A DNA stretch of 16,107 nt from Baffinella frigidus (Eukaryota; Cryptophyceae; Cryptomonadales; Baffinellaceae). The stretch is from the NCBI GenBank assembly GCA_026770585.1, contig MU647125.1, forward strand, positions 143,540-159,646, written 5' to 3'. The notes beneath the pieces are model-generated. The model had not been told where the DNA came from. It did not search any database and saw only the letters and a list, made by a program, of their open reading frames with translations. Below are positions 13,026 through 16,107 of this stretch, one piece after another; positions within the stretch are counted from its first letter, which is position 1, and each line of letters begins with the position of its first letter. Made by a program: the position numbers and the translations under genes.

Positions 13026-13155
13026 CTCTACGGGTGAATAGCGTGAGCAGTGTGAGTAGTGATGTGTGTCCGTCCTAGGGTTGCGTCCGTCCAAGTCCCC
13101 CAGGCGGCCCGTGCCCGAGGGCAGGGAAAGCAGCGCAGCTCGCTCCCTCCGGTTA
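13026..13155 (-). pseudogene. Module copy 4 and a diverged AALLSL exon-like block
   Basis: On minus, GAGCGAGCTGCGCTGCTTTC encodes ERAALLS, then LPSGTGRLGDL. This parallels KAALLSLLSEKGRLG at 13851-13893, with shared CGGCCCGTGCC-like and AGCAGCGCAGCT phrases. Immediately beyond is the conserved module (CCTAGGACGGACACAC). Two substitutions (P, T for L, K region) and loss of the acceptor context suggest decay. Confidence 0.4.
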
Positions 13156-13160
13156 CAAGG

Positions 13161-13314
13161 CCACACAGAGGGCTACGAAGGGATTTTCGGGCGCTGAGAG
13201 CCCGAGTTTCCGTGACCTTATCCGTAGGAACCCCCCTATGCCCCTACGGTTTCCCTACCGTAGGGGCCTATCGCTTAGGGGTTATTCGAAATGCCTTTGA
13301 AGTGCGCTGTGTGG
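13161..13314 (+). mobile_element. CCACACAG-ended element, copy 2
   Basis: Termini CCACACAGAGGGCTACGAAGG and ...GCGCTGTGTGG. Matches 12199-12357 in the same orientation, 960 bases away. Interior palindromes (GGGCGCTGAGAGCCC, CCTACCGTAGGGG) are conserved. No ORF. Confidence 0.75.
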
Positions 13315-13379
13315 TTAGAACGGCCGGGCGTCCCAGCCTGAAATGAGGCGGCGAGGGGACGCGCAGGTCAGGCACAACC

Positions 13380-13529
13380 TTATCTCAGAAAATGAGTTCT
13401 AAAACTCGTTTTCTTAAGTCATTTCCACTACAAATTTGTCAACTTATGCGGAGAGTAAAGAATAAGTTGACGAATTTGTAGGGGAATTGACTTAAGAAAA
13501 CGAGTTTTAGAACTCGTTTTCTGAGATAA
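13380..13529. mobile_element. TTATCTCAG-family MITE, copy C
   Basis: 150 bases, almost the same as copy A; arms TTATCTCAGAAAATGAG... and ...CTCGTTTTCTGAGATAA. Flanked by AACC (13376-13379 and 13530-13533). The distance to the upstream CCACACAG element differs from that of copy A and the intervening DNA is unrelated, so insertions could be independent at a preferred AACC target, or duplicated and diverged. Confidence 0.85.
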
Positions 13530-13645
13530 AACCTCACGGGGAGCAGGGTTCTAGAGAGGCTACCGCAAGGCTCAACCATCGCTTGGGTGAGAGGAGCTTG
13601 GGGGGGGCGGTCGCCGCCCGGGCAGGCTGTTTCAGCTGGGGCAAT

Positions 13646-13780
13646 CTAGCTGTCTGTCTATTTGGTCTCTCGAAGTTGGCGAGACCTCGCTCTTTTCCGC
13701 CCCAAAGCTGACGAATTCGTACCGCACACCCAGCATGTGAACTTACGAAGAGTCAGGCCACCCGGCTGAGGCAGAGCTGG
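13646..13780 (-). mobile_element. CTAGCTCTG-family MITE, fourth copy, with empty-site evidence
   Basis: On minus it reads CCAGCTCTGCCTCAGCCGGG, CATGCTGGGTGTGCGGTAC, CGTCAGCTTTGGGGCGG, CCAAATAGACAGACAGCTAG, matching the copies at 3466, 3668 and 9779. Flanks are GCAAT (13641-13645) and GTGAT (13781-13785), and the second unit of the local duplication has uninterrupted GGGGTGATGTG. This is a 5-base target duplication with two substitutions in the left copy. Confidence 0.85.
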
Positions 13781-13850
13781 GTGATGTGCGTGTCTGTACA
13801 TGTCAAACTTCACCCACGCCTGTGGGTGAAGCGCACACCTTTCGAGTAAC

Positions 13851-13893
13851 CCAGACGGCCCTTCTCCGAGAGCAGGGATAGCAGCGCAGCTTT
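13851..13893 (-). CDS. Candidate third exon of the minus-strand gene (KAALLSLLSEKGRL)
   Basis: After acceptor TAACCCAAG (AG at 13895-13894) the minus strand reads KAALLSLLSEKGRL and a donor G|GTTACT in phase 1. It begins in phase 0, as required by the exon ending at 14225. It is short but helical and leucine-rich, and a diverged copy exists near 13099-13142. No independent evidence for the splice sites. A longer overlapping frame on minus (13658-13987) runs through the MITE and is unlikely. Confidence 0.35.
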
Positions 13894-14041
13894 CTTGGGT
13901 TAGAGGAGCTTCGGGGTGGGGTCGCCACTCGGGTAGGCTATAACAACTGGGGTGATGTGGTGTCTGTGCATGTATGCCTTCATCCACGTTTCAGCCGCGC
14001 ACAGATCGCTCGCTCGCTCGCTACAGAGGATCGCAAGCCTT

Positions 14042-14210
14042 CCACCAACCCTCACGGAAAGACCAAATCGATTATTTCGACCTGTTCCCAAACGTTCATT
14101 GTGAACCAAGATTGTGACTAAAGTTGGAACAGCCAGGCGAATTCGCCTGGCTGGCAAGGTAAATCTGGGGTCTGAAAATCGACGATTTGGTCTTTCCGTC
14201 AGGGTTGGTT
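14042..14210. mobile_element. CCACCAACC-family MITE, copy 3
   Basis: CCACCAACCCTCACGGAAAG and CAAATCG on the left pair with CGATTTGGTCTTTCCGTCAG and GGTTGG on the right (one mismatch over 26 bases). The centre has a perfect 24-base palindrome at 14130-14153 (CAGCCAGGCGAA and its complement). It lies in the predicted intron following the exon that ends at 14225. (GCTC)n repeats occur just to the left at 14006-14021. Confidence 0.8.
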
Positions 14211-14224
14211 CAGGGGGGGCGCAC

Positions 14225-14965
14225 CGTCTCGAGCATCGCGTCACGGTTGTTGAGTGTCACGAGCATCTGCCCCGCGTCTTGCTGACGCTGCGCCTGCTCC
14301 AAAGCCTGTTCGAGGAATTACCATCAGGTGCGTCAGGGAGCTCCCCGCACGATTTCGAGATTGGTTGATTCAGCAGGAATGTCAAGGTGCGCATCCTTCT
14401 CGGTTTGGTGTGCAGTCCTGGTGCAGAACCTGGCTGTAAAATCAACATTTCTCACGCCGCTTCCAACTAGCTCGACAGTCCTATGCCTGAAGACTTCCAG
14501 AGCTCAGCTCACACATGATAGTGGGCGGAGCAAGACCAGCAAGGCCTCAGTCAGTGACGAGTCTTCTCCCCCAAGAAAGTTTCCCGTCTCAGCCTTGACC
14601 ACCATCGAGTTGCCTTCCACCGAATCCTGCTCCTCCTGGTGCGTCTGGTCAAAGTTCCCCGCCTCGGCCTTGACCACCATCGAGTTTGCTTCCACCGAAT
14701 CCGGCTCCTCCTGATCAAAGTTCCCCGCCTCGACCTTGACCACCATCGAGTTTCCGTCCACCGAATCATGCTCCTCTTCTTCCACCTGGTGCATGCTCTG
14801 CAGCGCCAGCGGGGCAGCGCGCGTCACCGCCTCGGCCTCGTGCAGCACCACCTTCTTGCCGATCAAAGGGGAAGGAAAGAGCGAGATGGCCTCGACTGGC
14901 ATGTCCTCGGGAATCCACCATCCGTGGTTGGTGCGCTCCATCGGCGTGCGCGCCTCGGTCGCCAT
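14225..14965 (-). CDS. 5' exons of an unknown gene with triple VKxE repeat and coiled-coil start
   Basis: Exon 1: ATG at 14965 (good context, GCGCAATGGC) to 14513, 151 codons, ending TGT|GTGAGC in phase 0. Exon 2: 14305-14225 after acceptor AACAG, 27 codons (ALEQAQRQQDAGQMLVTLNN, RDAMLET), ending ACG|GTGCGC in phase 0. Phases agree. Residues 1-60 contain NHGWWIPEDMPVEAISLFPS and LIGKKVV. Residues about 62-131 are three tandem repeats of 22-25 residues (EEHDSVDGNSMVVKVEAGNF and relatives), each with an acidic lead and a V-K-x-E core. At DNA level these are units at 14579-14653, 14654-14719 and 14720 onwards. Exon 2 is Q/E-rich and coiled-coil-like, leading towards more such exons downstream on minus. 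VKxE fits the SUMO-acceptor consensus but that is only a motif match. The family was not recognised. Frames on plus over exon 1 are shadows of the repeat. Confidence 0.7.
14579..14788 (-). repeat. Three tandem coding repeats of about 66-75 bases
   Basis: Units share CGCCTCGGCCTTGACCACC, ATCGAGTTTGCTTCCACCGA and ATCCGGCTCCTCCTG on plus. Unit 1 (14579-14653) is 75 bases, unit 2 (14654-14719) 66. All length differences are multiples of three, keeping the minus frame. Confidence 0.85.
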
Positions 14966-15177
14966 TGCGCGCTCAGGCTGCCTCCTGGCTGCCTTTCTGC
15001 CCCAGGTGACCGCCTAAGTGTTGTGATGTGCCCTGGATTTTTGATTTCAAAAAAAAATCCAACAGTACGTCACGTCCGACCACCTTAGACGTCAAAAGTC
15101 AAAAGGTCCGGGTCATCTCACACGAGTCGTTCTGAATTTCCCCGTCAGGAATTCAAACCGTGTCCCTCCATCCCACA
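14966..15177. promoter_or_regulatory. Shared bidirectional promoter region of two divergent genes
   Basis: Only 212 bases separate the ATG at 14965 (minus) from that at 15178 (plus), so the two genes probably share control elements. ACGTCA, a bZIP/CRE-type half site, occurs twice (15067-15072 and 15089-15094, within TACGTCACGTCC and GACGTCAAAAG). An AT-rich inverted pair, GGATTTTT/AAAAATCC, lies at 15035-15042 and 15053-15060. No TATA box. Motifs this short can arise by chance. Confidence 0.45.
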
Positions 15178-16107
15178 ATGGCGCCGCGAACGCGCCACGC
15201 GAGCCCTGCGCCCATCCGGGCTGCGTGGATCAGCAGCGACGGCTATGCGTCCGTGCCTGGAGGGTATGGCGTGCAAGCTGGAGCGGGGGTGCGGCGGCGG
15301 GGGAGCGGGAACTCGGAAAATCGGCGGGAAGAAAGCGAGGAGGGGAACTCGACGCGTTCGCCGTCGTGGGACTGTCTGGAGGCTCTCACTGACCTTGGCT
15401 CTCTCTTGAACCTGTCTTACAAGAAACCGGGCAAGGGCTCTGCGGATGGAACCGCGGCTGCGGCTAGGCCCAACGCCTCTGCTGCTGCTGGGGTACCGCT
15501 GAGTCGTGACGAGGAGATGGAGCATCTGCGGTCTGAACGGGATGGGCTGCGCGCGGAGTTGGAGGCTACAGAGCAGAAGCGGAAGCTGCACTCGGCGAGG
15601 GTGCTGGAAATGGCCACGTATGTACACCCGCCCACCTCCTCTGATGCGCCCGAGCACCCTGGCCGCTCCGGGCATGAGCAACGGCTGTATATTTCTCCCG
15701 CGCAGTCGAGACTTGATCCAAGAGGGGTTTTATGTGAATATATGAGAGAATGTGATTTCTTGTGATTTCAAAAATTGGGGGAAAGCAATGTATCAGGGCA
15801 GTCTCACCCTCCCCACCGCACGCCCCCCCCCCGCCTATCGCATAACCCCTTACCCCTAACCCCTCACCCGTAAACCCTGAACCCTGAACCCTGAACTCTA
15901 GACCCCAACCCCTAACTCCTAACCCCTAACATCTAAAACCTAAACCCTAAACCCTAAAAAAGGCGGTTGGGGCGCGCCGACGAGCGCGAGAAGCGGAGCG
16001 TGGAGAGGATGGAGGGGATGGTGCAGCGTGTCTCGGACCTGGAGAAGGAGTGCGGCAAGCTACACCGCCTTCTGCGTGACGACGTCGGATCGGGGCTCTC
16101 GGCCGAG
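15178..16107 (+). CDS. 5' part of a coiled-coil protein gene, two exons, open at window edge
   Basis: Start ATG at 15178 (CACAATGGCG); an in-frame GTG at 15160 is not needed. Exon 1, 15178-15617: 146 codons plus two bases. It encodes MAPRTRHASPAPIRAAWISS, basic and acidic low-complexity (RREESEEGNSTRSPS), SWDCLEALTDLGSLLNLSY, an Ala-rich linker, then a coiled coil (SRDEEMEHLRSERDGLRAEL, EATEQKRKLHSARVLEMA). Exon 2 starts at 15963 and encodes RLGRADEREKRSVERMEGMV, QRVSDLEKECGKLHRLLRDD to the window edge. Splicing GTATGT (15618) to AAAAAAAG (15961-15962) joins them in phase 2 with a shared T codon and an uninterrupted heptad pattern. No family was recognised; a cytoskeletal or scaffold role would be typical but is not shown. 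The SARVLEMATRLG block resembles the minus-strand exons at 11328 and 11538. Confidence 0.75.
15618..15962 (+). repeat. Intron (345 bases) carrying telomere-like repeats before the acceptor
   Basis: Donor GTATGT, acceptor AAAAAAAG. The last 120 bases (15840-15958) are CCCTAAA, CCCTGAA, CCCCTAA and related heptamers with the C-strand in the sense direction. The first 200 bases are unique and include GTGATTTC repeats. No in-frame continuation of exon 1 gives protein-like sequence, and the phase agreement with exon 2 supports splicing. Confidence 0.7.

Larger units (their letters stand above)
13584..13990. repeat. Tandem duplication of about 170 bases, one copy carrying a MITE
   Basis: GAGAGGAGCTTGGGG...GTCGCC...CGGGCAGGCT...CTGGGG at 13588-13642 corresponds to 13897-13950. 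After the MITE at 13646-13780 the match resumes (GTGATGTG.GTGTCTGT.CATGT and ACTTCACCCACG against CCTTCATCCACG). A perfect 10-base hairpin, CTTCACCCAC/GTGGGTGAAG, is at 13808-13831. Confidence 0.7.

Noticed and set aside
12396-13529. Hairpins as transcription terminators or structured RNAs
   Set aside because: Multiple similar copies with target duplications identify them as MITEs.
13658-13987. 109-codon minus-strand frame
   Set aside because: It runs straight through the CTAGCTCTG MITE at 13646-13780, and the empty-site copy lacks that segment; the shorter KAALLSLLSEKGRL exon in another frame is preferred.

Overview
The window looks like nuclear DNA of a eukaryote. Exons are short, bounded by GT-AG sites and join in phase. 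Degenerate plant/algal-type telomere heptamers (TTTAGGG and relatives) are everywhere, and non-autonomous foldback elements (MITEs) are very dense. There is no sign of bacterial operons, rRNA or CRISPR. TTTAGGG repeats plus GC-rich, intron-rich genes fit an alga or related protist; a cryptophyte such as Guillardia is a guess, and nothing here fixes the species.

Layout. 1-720: microsatellite, then two telomere-like arrays facing each other. 1270-3930: mostly MITEs and foldbacks, plus a 460-base telomere-like array. 3870-4430: a probable two-exon minus-strand gene with a hydrophobic N-terminal segment. 4430-8050: mostly intergenic, with two oppositely oriented fragments of one unknown protein (GCDPKG motif), a tRNA-like box and clusters of CCTAGG-rich inverted repeats. 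8447-9067: a minus-strand gene fragment whose intron is built almost entirely of telomere-like heptamers. 9359-10045: MITEs. 10046-12760: an array of duplicated minus-strand coiled-coil exons, some inverted, embedded in heptamer repeats. 12200-14210: duplicated modules and MITEs. 14225-16107: a divergent gene pair, minus-strand from 14965 and plus-strand from 15178, sharing a 212-base promoter region.

The main message is how introns and telomere-like repeats relate. In each of the better-supported exons the heptamer repeats are intronic and read as the C-rich strand (CCCTAAA, CCCCAAA, CCCTGAA) in the sense direction, usually ending at the AG acceptor. On the plus-strand gene the C-strand is on plus; on minus-strand genes the C-strand is on minus. 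The coiled-coil exons look amplified together with these introns, and exon phases are compatible between copies, so the locus may be an exon-shuffling site seeded by telomere-like introns. The plus-strand gene (SARVLEMAT|RLG) and the minus-strand exon array (SSRILELATRLG) share a peptide block, so the two sides may be paralogous.

No protein could be assigned a function. All exon models come from reading frames, splice-site consensus and phase only.
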